A stretch of DNA of 7,834 nucleotides from NCBI GenBank assembly GCA_029262915.1, contig JAJCYN010000284.1, positions 1 to 7,834 on the forward strand, read 5' to 3'. This DNA is from Flavobacteriales bacterium (lineage in GTDB: Bacteria > Bacteroidota > Bacteroidia > Flavobacteriales_E > Vicingaceae). Below are positions 1-7,534 of the stretch, piece by piece (within the stretch, counting starts at the first letter, position 1; the number at the start of each line of letters is the position of its first letter). The position numbers and the translations under genes are program-made. The notes beneath the pieces were generated by a model that searched no databases, had not been told where the DNA came from, and saw only the letters and a program-made list of their open reading frames with translations.

Positions 1-95
1 AATTATTAATGCGTTAAATAATAAAATAATTAAAATTTATTAAGCGGTTTTGGGCAGTTATTAAAGGAACTGCTTCTAGGTGTTCACTTTTGTAC

Positions 96-114
96 AACAC
101 TTTAAGAAAGTGTT
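96..114. repeat. Perfect 8-bp inverted repeat with 3-nt loop
   Basis: AACACTTT at 96-103 is followed by AAG and then its exact reverse complement AAAGTGTT at 107-114. This is visible directly. It lacks a following U-tract on either strand, so it is not a standard intrinsic terminator for the dehydrogenase gene that ends at 219. It shares positions 113-114 with the next stem. Confidence 0.7.
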
Positions 115-164
115 AACTCAAAAATACAAAATTTTAGGAAACTAGAAATAATTGTTTGAGTTAA
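113..164. repeat. Perfect 10-bp inverted repeat enclosing a tetraloop hairpin
   Basis: TTAACTCAAA (113-122) is exactly complementary to TTTGAGTTAA (155-164), with 32 nt between the arms. Inside lies a shorter stem, 132-137 with 142-147, closed by G-C over a GAAA loop. A 10-bp perfect arm at this spacing is more than AT-richness alone readily explains, since both arms contain G/C at matching sites. Confidence 0.65.
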
Positions 165-218
165 ATTACCTAACAACTATTTAATTCTAAATGTATTATC
201 CTTTAGTAATCTAAAAAA

Positions 219-1358
219 CTATACGATTGATTGTTTTTTAACATAATGAATATTTCTATCGGCTAAATATTTTAAGAAATAATTAAAGCAATCTTCATGT
301 TTACCGAGCAATTCTGGAGGGAAAACTCCTTTTTCCGAGAACAACCCATCTAAAAATAAATTGGCTGCAGCTGTAGCAGTATAGCCAGTTGTTCTTGCCA
401 TAGAGGATGTCTCTGTGTCATTACAATATTCATCATGTAAGTTATAAATCACCTCTTCAACTTCTCCATCAGCATTTTCACCTTTTACTGTAACTCTCAT
501 TACGGTCAATTCTTCTTCAGTTTCACCTAATTTCCATTCATTAAATAGGACTTTACTTGTAAAGTCTAAAGGAGAAACTTGACTACCATTTACGTCTATC
601 TTTTCTTCACTAAAAAATCCACTTTCTTTTAAAACCCTCACATACTCAACATGACCGGGGTATCTCAATGTTTTTTCTTTCATATTTGGAATGTGCGGCA
701 TGGTGTAAATAATAGATCTTAATCCATCTGAATTGAAAGATTCTAACGTTCCTACTTTGTCAAATTCTACATAATCACAATCTGTTAAAGGTTCACGAAC
801 TACTGTTTCTCCATGTTCAACATATCTTGCCGGACGGGTATATTCTTCAATTACATCTATTGGAGAGAAAGGTGCCTTATAACAGAAAGGCCATTTCTTC
901 GTTTTTGGTAAGCCGCCAACCAAACACTCAAAATCGGTTAATTTCATTGTTTCATTGTAATGGCCTAAAATAACGTTATCCATACCTGGTGCAACTCCAC
1001 AATCTACAATTGCGGTTATGTTTTTCTCTTTGGCAAGTGCATCTAACTCTAATGAATTTTCTGGGAAAAATGAAATATCAACCACATTCATTTTGGCTTT
1101 TATAATGTGTTTTAATGTTTCGAAACCTAAGAAACCAGGCACAGCACAAATTACTAAATCGTGTTGTTTTATAGTGTTTTGTACGTCACCTACATTGGTC
1201 ACATCCAGCTGTAGTATAATTAAATCACTACATTTTTGTTTTACGCTGTCTAATACAGATTGATTTAAATCGGTTAGTGTTACATTATGGTTTTTTGCCA
1301 TATCTATTGCCATAGCAGAACCCACCATACCGGCTCCTAATACAATTACGTTACTCAT
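219..1358 (-). CDS. Saccharopine dehydrogenase family protein
   Basis: A 379-residue cytosolic oxidoreductase. The N-terminus is a Rossmann fold with the dinucleotide motif GAGMVG (residues 8-13). Asp30 at the end of the second strand is the usual mark of NAD+ rather than NADP+ preference. The conserved segment DCGVAPGMDNVILG (119-132) opens the saccharopine dehydrogenase C-terminal domain, which fills the rest. Family members oxidise saccharopine to glutamate plus aminoadipate semialdehyde in lysine metabolism, but related enzymes (carboxynorspermidine dehydrogenase and others) share the fold, so the substrate is inferred. The ATG at 1358 gives a complete Rossmann start, and no SD sequence precedes it. 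The gene is monocistronic here, divergent from the LURP-like gene across 218 bp. It ends with TAG, followed by a weak hairpin (202-206/211-215) without a good U-tract. Confidence 0.85.
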   Translation of the reverse strand: MSNVIVLGAGMVGSAMAIDMAKNHNVTLTDLNQSVLDSVKQKCSDLIILQLDVTNVGDVQNTIKQHDLVICAVPGFLGFETLKHIIKAKMNVVDISFFPENSLELDALAKEKNITAIVDCGVAPGMDNVILGHYNETMKLTDFECLVGGLPKTKKWPFCYKAPFSPIDVIEEYTRPARYVEHGETVVREPLTDCDYVEFDKVGTLESFNSDGLRSIIYTMPHIPNMKEKTLRYPGHVEYVRVLKESGFFSEEKIDVNGSQVSPLDFTSKVLFNEWKLGETEEELTVMRVTVKGENADGEVEEVIYNLHDEYCNDTETSSMARTTGYTATAAANLFLDGLFSEKGVFPPELLGKHEDCFNYFLKYLADRNIHYVKKQSIV

Positions 1359-1420
1359 GTTGAAAAAATTAAAAAGTTGAAAAAAGATGGATTATGAATA
1401 AAAAACGAAAGATAGTAGCG

Positions 1421-1483
1421 TTATAACCCCGGTATCAAAATCCAAGGCATTTCGTTGGTATTAGCTGTTCTTTTTAAAATCAT
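1421..1483 (-). CDS. Possible 20-residue leader peptide upstream of the dehydrogenase
   Basis: An ATG at 1483 opens a 20-codon frame ending in TAA, reading MILKRTANTNEMPWILIPGL. It lies 62 nt upstream of the saccharopine dehydrogenase start on the same strand. The ORF has more G/C than its AT-rich surroundings, notably over the PWILIPG codons, which hints at selection. A perfect Bacteroidota-type -7 box (TAGGTTTG, 1488-1495) ends only 4 nt before the ATG, so the message would be close to leaderless. I do not recognise the peptide family. It has no run of lysine codons (one Lys), so classical lysine attenuation is not supported. It could equally be a chance ORF or a structured 5' UTR. Confidence 0.3.
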   Translation of the reverse strand: MILKRTANTNEMPWILIPGL

Positions 1484-1487
1484 AATA

Positions 1488-1495
1488 CAAACCTA
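1488..1495 (-). promoter_or_regulatory. Candidate -7 promoter box for the dehydrogenase transcript
   Basis: TAGGTTTG on the minus strand (CAAACCTA on the plus strand) matches the Bacteroidota -7 consensus TAnnTTTG exactly. No TTTG stands at the expected -33 distance; that zone instead overlaps an A/T palindrome. If used, the 5' leader of the dehydrogenase would be about 120 nt and contain the short ORF at 1421-1483. Confidence 0.35.
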
Positions 1496-1503
1496 CTAAT
1501 TAT

Positions 1504-1517
1504 AAAAACATGTTTTT
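1504..1517. promoter_or_regulatory. 14-bp perfect palindrome, candidate operator
   Basis: AAAAACATGTTTTT is perfectly self-complementary. It lies between the two divergent genes, 8 nt upstream of the minus-strand -7 box and overlapping the -33 TTTG of the plus-strand promoter candidate. That is a natural place for a dimeric regulator to act on both genes. Its sequence matches no regulator that I can name. Confidence 0.3.
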
Positions 1518-1545
1518 GCTTTCTCATATAAAAACGTTAAATTCG
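1515..1545 (+). promoter_or_regulatory. Candidate promoter of the LURP-one-like gene
   Basis: TTTG at 1515-1518, a 19-nt spacer, then TAAATTCG at 1538-1545, which is one mismatch from the Bacteroidota TAnnTTTG box. Transcription would start about 25 nt before the ATG at 1577. The -33 part shares bases with the palindrome at 1504-1517. Confidence 0.4.
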
Positions 1546-1576
1546 TTTAGTTAAAAACAATAAAACCTCAATAGTG

Positions 1577-2242
1577 ATGGAAAATCAAGTACAAGATAAT
1601 ACTACGGCAGCAACGACAACTAGAACAACAATGGTAAGTAAAGACTTTAAAAAATTTGATTACCCCATTACTTTTAAATTCAACATAGGAACACTTGCTA
1701 ACGATTTTACGGCAAAGGATAATAGCGGAAAAACTGTTGCCTATGTAAAGCAAAAACTATTTAAACTTAAAGAAGCGATAACTGTCTACGCTGATGAAAG
1801 TAAACAGGAAGTTCTATACACCATTAACGCTGATAGAATTATTGATTTTAATGCTAGTTATTATTTTTCTGACAAAAATGGAGATTTGATTGGAAAAATT
1901 GGCAGAAAAGGAATGCGTTCTTTATGGAAAGCTAGCTACGAAATATTTGATAAAGAAAATAACTGTGAGTTTACCGTTAAAGAGGAAAACCCTATGGCTA
2001 AAGTTTTTGATGCTGTAGCAGGTGAAATTCCTATTGTTGGTATGTTTACGGGGCTAATGTTTCATCCAAAATATGGTGTATTGAACGCTAAAGGTGAAAC
2101 GGTTGCACGATTGAGCAAACAAAGTTCATTTTTTGGCAGAATATTCCTACTTGAAAAGCTCGAAGGAATTGAAAATAACAAAGATGAAAAACTAATGTTG
2201 GCTCTAATGATGATGTCTCTGTTGGAAAGAAGAAGGGGATAA
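1577..2242 (+). CDS. LURP-one-related / scramblase-like family protein
   Basis: A 221-residue protein resembling the LURP-one-related / Tubby-C-like family (which also holds phospholipid scramblases). After a Thr-rich polar N-terminus (about residues 9-18) come features of the bacterial members: a strand pair around DNSGKTVAYVKQKLFKLKE (48-66), then ADRIIDF (about 87-93), GRKGMRSLWKASYEI (about 111-125), and a hydrophobic segment EIPIVGMFTGLMFHP near 150-165. It has no signal peptide. The biological role of bacterial members is not established, so the family name should not be read as proven lipid scrambling. A GTG directly before the ATG could extend the frame by one codon; ATG at 1577 is preferred. 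The C-terminus is Met/Leu-rich and then basic (LLERRRG). It is divergent from the dehydrogenase and convergent with ligA. Confidence 0.72.
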   Translation: MENQVQDNTTAATTTRTTMVSKDFKKFDYPITFKFNIGTLANDFTAKDNSGKTVAYVKQKLFKLKEAITVYADESKQEVLYTINADRIIDFNASYYFSDKNGDLIGKIGRKGMRSLWKASYEIFDKENNCEFTVKEENPMAKVFDAVAGEIPIVGMFTGLMFHPKYGVLNAKGETVARLSKQSSFFGRIFLLEKLEGIENNKDEKLMLALMMMSLLERRRG

Positions 2243-2297
2243 AAAATAATACATTACACTAAAAAATAGGTTAATTTTATTGTTTATAAAATTTATT

Positions 2298-2311
2298 AGG
2301 TACTAAATACC

Positions 2312-2312
<1 letters not shown>
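2298..2312 (-). terminator. Weak hairpin at the end of ligA
   Basis: AGGTA (2298-2302) pairs with TACCT (2308-2312) around a 5-nt loop, in the 69-bp gap between two convergent genes. On the minus strand it is followed by an A/T-rich run (AATAAATTTTATAAA) rather than a clean U-tract, and the last base of the ligA stop codon lies in its stem. It may contribute to termination for ligA, but the support is thin. Confidence 0.25.
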
Positions 2313-4339
<2,027 letters not shown>

Positions 4340-4363
4340 TTAAATATTTCGATTATTACTTCA

Positions 4364-4371
4364 TACTTTTG
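4364..4371 (+). promoter_or_regulatory. Candidate -7 promoter box of the TPR gene
   Basis: TACTTTTG matches the Bacteroidota TAnnTTTG box exactly and lies 21 nt before the ATG at 4393, within the 65-bp ligA/TPR divergent gap. No good TTTG is found at -33. A TTG codon at 4369 is in frame with the TPR gene but falls inside this box, which argues against it as the start. Confidence 0.4.
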
Positions 4372-4392
4372 TGTCATAAAATCATTAACAAA

Positions 4393-5043
4393 ATGACTGG
4401 GTTAGAAAAAGGCAAAACATTATTTGAAAAACAAGAATTTGGAAAGGCCATTGAAGAGTTGAATATTTTTTTAACTGAACAAAAAAATAATGCTGATGCA
4501 CTTTATACCAGAGCTCTTTGTTATCGCAAAATTGAAGCACATGAAAAGTCAATTAAAGATTTAACTTCTATTCTAGAAAGACTACCAAATGAAGCGACTT
4601 TACTTTGCGAAAGGGCTATTTCTCATTTCCATAATAAAGACACTAAATTGGCCTTAAAAGATATGGATAAAGCTGTAAAGGAAGAGCCTAACAATCCCTT
4701 TCGTTATTCAAGCAGAGCCTACATCAAAACTGAAATTGATCCTAATGGAGCAATAGAAGATTTTGAAAAAGCGATCGAGTTAGACCCAAAAGATGAAATT
4801 TCATTAAACAATTTGGGGCTGCTACAAGAAAATACTGGACAACTAAAAGCTGCTAAAAAGAACTTTAAAAAATCTAATAAAATTATTGGTTACAACCCTG
4901 AAAAAAGAAAAGCCAAGGTTCAAGACAATAAGAATAAAGATAAAAAACAAGATTCTCTTGGAGAAGTAATATTAAGTGTTTTCACTTCAAGAAAAACTCA
5001 GCAAGAATACTTCAAATTTCTAAAATCTCTTTTTAAGAAATAA
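4393..5043 (+). CDS. Tetratricopeptide repeat protein
   Basis: A 216-residue protein made of about five TPR units (roughly residues 4-35, 36-69, 70-103, 104-137 and 138-165). The best match is AIEDFEKAIELDPKDE. A very basic, polar linker follows (about 168-187, many Lys, Asn and Asp), then a C-terminal amphipathic tail containing EVILSVFTSRKTQ and ending in LFKK. No signal peptide or membrane segment is visible, so it is probably a cytoplasmic scaffold; TPRs mediate protein-protein contacts and give no specific function. The start is placed at the ATG at 4393. An upstream in-frame TTG at 4369 would add eight residues but overlaps a promoter box. The last 24 bp overlap the 3' end of the convergent membrane-protein gene, with codons of both strands in the same register. 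Confidence 0.85.
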   Translation: MTGLEKGKTLFEKQEFGKAIEELNIFLTEQKNNADALYTRALCYRKIEAHEKSIKDLTSILERLPNEATLLCERAISHFHNKDTKLALKDMDKAVKEEPNNPFRYSSRAYIKTEIDPNGAIEDFEKAIELDPKDEISLNNLGLLQENTGQLKAAKKNFKKSNKIIGYNPEKRKAKVQDNKNKDKKQDSLGEVILSVFTSRKTQQEYFKFLKSLFKK

Positions 5044-6927
5044 ATACAAATAACCGTCATTTCCTTTGGTGACATTGTAATATTTCTCTCCTCTAAATTC
5101 TATTAGATGCTCGTATTTAGTAGAGACTATACAATCTAATTTTTCTTGCATTGGGATTTGCTCGCATATCTCGTGTGAGTTAATATGAAACGATTTGATG
5201 TTATTTCTATAGGGGTTCAAAAATAGTTGATACTCCATGTCATAATCTCCAAACAACAGACCAATACTTTTTAAATTGTGAGAAGCAATTTGATTGGAAA
5301 CAATTTTATAATCCTTATGATACCTAATAAATCGACTAAAATATTTTTTATACCGATTATCGGTTATTTTAATTTTAGAAGTAAATGGTGGATAAGTTAT
5401 AATAGGGCGGCTCCAATTGAACAAGAGTATTGCCGTTGCATAGCAAACAAATCCAAAAATTGCTATGGAAAATAAAATTTTAGACTTGAGTGTTTTCATT
5501 AAAAAATGGGCCAAAACAATTGAATAAAAAATAAAAAATGGAGCATGTAATTTGGCCCAAGGTTGCCATTTCAAATAAAAGCAGAACAACAGAAATGACA
5601 AAATAATGGCTATCCAATATACGGTTAGCAGTGGATTCAATTTTTTAATCGAGATCAACACCCAAACAATACTTAAAAGCACTAAAATCATATGATAAAT
5701 ATTTGAGCCGTTATTTTCATGGGTTGCCAAAGGGTCGACACGATAATCATGGGTAGTGGTTTTTAAATTATCAGGGTCTGAATTAATCAGTTTATGAAGT
5801 TTTCTAGTCGTTTTATCTGCTATTGGTGCAATTTTTGGAAAACCAAACTGACTAGATATATTTCGTGTTATATTTGAAATCATCATCTTAACAGAATGTT
5901 CTTCGTTCACATAATAATAATGTAAACTTTCACTGGTTGCGAAAACGCTCCCCGTTAACTGATAGTTTCGAGAATAATGCCCAACATTTAATACCACAAA
6001 ACTCAGAATTAATAAGATATAATGAAGCCATCTTAATTTCTCTTTTTTGAAAATAATTAAATAGAGTTGAAACATTCCCCAGGCAACAACAAATGGAGCA
6101 ATATAAATATAGAAGGTAGCCTTACTCGCAGCGGCCATTCCAAAGAAACAACCAAGCAATACAAAATTAATTAGACTAGGCTCGCCAATTGTTTTTATAA
6201 GGTAGTAAATCCCAGCGATCATAAAAAATGAAACGACAATTTCGGTGTGCGCAGATGAGCTTAACAAAATAACTTCTGGAATACACACTAAAATAAAACT
6301 AGTAAGTAGTTGTCCAAATCGACTTAATCCCAATTGTTTAGAAACAGAACTTAAAGCTATTGCTGAAGCCACTAGATAAAATAACTGAACGGTATTAGAA
6401 AAATAATCATTACCAGCTAATAAATTCAAATTTAAAATAATGCACTCTGCTAAAGGTGGAGAATTTAACTGAGGGTAAACTGTTGTTCTATAATGTGCTA
6501 AACTTTCGTTTTGTATCCAATGGATTACTCTTGGCATATGATATGCCATTGAGTCCCAATTATTAGTAGGGTATATTAAACCCTGAACAAGAATTCCTAA
6601 AACAATAAAAACTGAAAATCCGAGTAAAAATTTCTCCCAACTATTAAAAGTCTTAATTGCTACCTTCGTTTTATTTAAGACTATAGAAATGATGTTTATT
6701 GATTTTCTTTTTACAATAAAATATAATAGAGCAGCATCTATCATGCCCCAAGTAATTATTAGGTTATTGTAATTAAGAAAATTAAAGTATCCTAAAATTT
6801 CAGTTAAGCCTAAAACAAGTATAGAAAAGAAAAGTGCCCCTTTAACAAGCGATATTCTCAAATTATTAGGATCGACTAAAAGAAGAATCAACCCAACTAG
6901 AGCTATGAGAATTAATAAAATCGCCAT
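5020..6927 (-). CDS. Glycosyltransferase family 39-like polytopic membrane protein
   Basis: A 635-residue integral membrane protein with roughly a dozen hydrophobic segments and a soluble C-terminal part after about residue 506. The N-terminus is itself a membrane helix (residues 2-18). After the helix at about 100-118 comes YPTNNWDSMAYHMPRVIHWI (119-138), then AHYRTTVYPQLNSPPLAE (144-161). This resembles the first periplasmic loop of GT-C/PMT-ArnT-like enzymes, in which an acidic residue (here probably Asp125) is catalytic. Such proteins move sugars from polyprenyl-phosphate carriers onto lipid or protein acceptors outside the membrane. The actual donor and acceptor cannot be told from sequence. 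It lies 37 bp downstream of the CWC gene and is probably the last cistron of the glnS-folB string; its 3' end overlaps the TPR gene by 24 bp. The family assignment is fairly firm, the specific role is not. Confidence 0.72.
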   Translation of the reverse strand: MAILLILIALVGLILLLVDPNNLRISLVKGALFFSILVLGLTEILGYFNFLNYNNLIITWGMIDAALLYFIVKRKSINIISIVLNKTKVAIKTFNSWEKFLLGFSVFIVLGILVQGLIYPTNNWDSMAYHMPRVIHWIQNESLAHYRTTVYPQLNSPPLAECIILNLNLLAGNDYFSNTVQLFYLVASAIALSSVSKQLGLSRFGQLLTSFILVCIPEVILLSSSAHTEIVVSFFMIAGIYYLIKTIGEPSLINFVLLGCFFGMAAASKATFYIYIAPFVVAWGMFQLYLIIFKKEKLRWLHYILLILSFVVLNVGHYSRNYQLTGSVFATSESLHYYYVNEEHSVKMMISNITRNISSQFGFPKIAPIADKTTRKLHKLINSDPDNLKTTTHDYRVDPLATHENNGSNIYHMILVLLSIVWVLISIKKLNPLLTVYWIAIILSFLLFCFYLKWQPWAKLHAPFFIFYSIVLAHFLMKTLKSKILFSIAIFGFVCYATAILLFNWSRPIITYPPFTSKIKITDNRYKKYFSRFIRYHKDYKIVSNQIASHNLKSIGLLFGDYDMEYQLFLNPYRNNIKSFHINSHEICEQIPMQEKLDCIVSTKYEHLIEFRGEKYYNVTKGNDGYLYLFLKKRF

Positions 6928-6931
6928 AAAT

Positions 6932-6962
6932 TAAAAGTACCTAGATTATAAAGGGTACACAA
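6932..6962 (-). promoter_or_regulatory. Possible internal promoter before the GT39-like gene
   Basis: On the minus strand, TTG (6960-6962), a 20-nt spacer, then TACTTTTA (6932-6939), which is one mismatch from TAnnTTTG. The box ends 4 nt before the ATG at 6927, so a transcript from here would be almost leaderless. It overlaps a small inverted repeat (GTACC/GGTAC). This is a weak call in a 37-bp AT-rich gap. Confidence 0.22.
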
Positions 6963-6964
6963 GT

Positions 6965-7171
6965 TTATTTACTTTCAACAACAAGTTCATCAATGCATTT
7001 TTTACACAAACAATTGTCGTAATTGTTTTCTAAAAAAAGTAATTGCTCTTTTGAAAGTGAATAGTCAAAACACCAACAATTTTTTTCTCCTTGACAGGAA
7101 AACTCATTCCCGCATTTAGAACAGCTTTTATATTGTTCAGTTTCTCTCACTTTCCATCTGAATTGCAACAT
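6965..7171 (-). CDS. Cysteine-rich CWC family protein
   Basis: A small protein of up to 68 residues with eight cysteines in the arrangement C17-x2-C20, C26, C32-W-C34, C54-L-C56-x2-C59. The CWC triplet and the LCKKC ending are the signature of the cysteine-rich CWC family, presumed to bind zinc. No function is established for the family. The ATG at 7171 makes a 35-nt overlap with the end of folB. A GTG at 7150 (codon 8) would reduce this to 14 nt and begins closer to the conserved part, so the true start is uncertain; the overlap suggests translational coupling either way. The GT39-like gene follows after 37 bp. Confidence 0.8.
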   Translation of the reverse strand: MLQFRWKVRETEQYKSCSKCGNEFSCQGEKNCWCFDYSLSKEQLLFLENNYDNCLCKKCIDELVVESK

Positions 7172-7496
7172 TATCTATCTGCCCCCCTAAAGGAACATTT
7201 AATTTAGATACTTTTAGCTTGATTTTATCAACTGTTGGAAACGCTACAAACAAAGCATCAAGAATGCGTTTAGAAACATGCTCCAATAAATGCGATGGAA
7301 TTGCCATTTCTTCCTTAATCACAGTAAATACTTCTTGATAATTTACTGCATCATTAATATTATCGGAAAGAACAGGTTTTGATAAATCTGCATCTAACAC
7401 TACATCCACTTGAAAGTTAGTACCAATAGCAGTTTCTTCTTTAAAACAACCATGATGAGCGTAAATCTTAATTCCTTCTACAAATATTTTTCCCAT
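7137..7496 (-). CDS. folB: Dihydroneopterin aldolase FolB
   Basis: A 119-residue protein, full length for the family (about 120). It catalyses conversion of 7,8-dihydroneopterin to 6-hydroxymethyl-dihydropterin plus glycolaldehyde in tetrahydrofolate synthesis. Visible landmarks are the AHHGCFKEE segment with Glu21, FQVDVVLDADL, the VNY motif with Tyr53, LLEH with Glu72, and the catalytic lysine Lys98 in KLNVPLGGQIDNVAI. These correspond to the known pterin-binding and catalytic residues of bacterial FolB, which works as a cytosolic oligomer. The start at ATG 7496 follows the glnS stop by 38 bp, and no strong SD is seen. Its TGA stop lies inside the coding region of the CWC gene. Confidence 0.95.
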   Translation of the reverse strand: MGKIFVEGIKIYAHHGCFKEETAIGTNFQVDVVLDADLSKPVLSDNINDAVNYQEVFTVIKEEMAIPSHLLEHVSKRILDALFVAFPTVDKIKLKVSKLNVPLGGQIDNVAIQMESERN

Positions 7497-7534
7497 ACTA
7501 TTTTGTTATTCCCCACTTGATTGGAAATCCTTTA

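Larger units (their letters stand above)
52..164 (+). ncRNA. Candidate structured RNA element (unassigned)
   Basis: This non-coding stretch folds on paper into consecutive hairpins. The first pairs 54-59 with 68-73 (GCAGTT/AACTGC), extendable by two G-U pairs at 52-53/74-75. The second pairs 96-103 with 107-114 (AACACTTT/AAAGTGTT, 3-nt loop). A 10-bp outer stem pairs 113-122 with 155-164 (TTAACTCAAA/TTTGAGTTAA) and encloses a 6-bp hairpin, 132-137 with 142-147, capped by a GAAA tetraloop at 138-141. The wobble pairs (52-53/74-75 and 134/145) work only in + strand RNA, where they are G-U; on the other strand they would be C-A. The GNRA loop also reads on the + strand. No Rfam family is recognised and no clear U-tract follows. 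It may be a small RNA, the 3' UTR of an upstream gene outside the window, or a mobile-element end. Its function is unknown. Confidence 0.3.

Noticed and set aside
19..42. 7-bp inverted repeat TAATAAA/TTTATTA
   Set aside because: The arms are all A/T in a very AT-rich stretch, expected by chance.
2..43. Open plus-strand frame entering from the left edge, ending in TAA at 41-43
   Set aside because: Only 13 AT-rich codons are visible, too few to claim the 3' end of an upstream gene.
202..215. Hairpin TTTAG/CTAAA after the dehydrogenase stop as a terminator
   Set aside because: Only a five-pair A/T-rich stem with no U-tract downstream on the transcribed strand.
1018..1263. Plus-strand ORF of 81 codons
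   Set aside because: It lies fully antisense inside the saccharopine dehydrogenase gene, and its translation shows no recognisable domain.
1574..1576. GTG start for the LURP-like protein
   Set aside because: It is immediately followed by an ATG, which is the more likely initiator.
1568..1753. Minus-strand ORF with a Cys-rich stretch
   Set aside because: The cysteines arise from reading the Thr-codon-rich start of the LURP-like gene in antisense; it is a shadow.
4369..4392. TTG start extending the TPR protein by eight residues
   Set aside because: The codon falls within a perfect TAnnTTTG promoter box, and the added residues are outside the first TPR unit.
5278..5475. Plus-strand ORF of 65 codons
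   Set aside because: Antisense to the C-terminal coding part of the GT39-like gene, with no domain signal.
6937..6955. Inverted repeat GTACC/GGTAC before the GT39-like gene as a terminator or operator
   Set aside because: Five pairs with a 12-nt loop and no U-tract; not distinguishable from chance.
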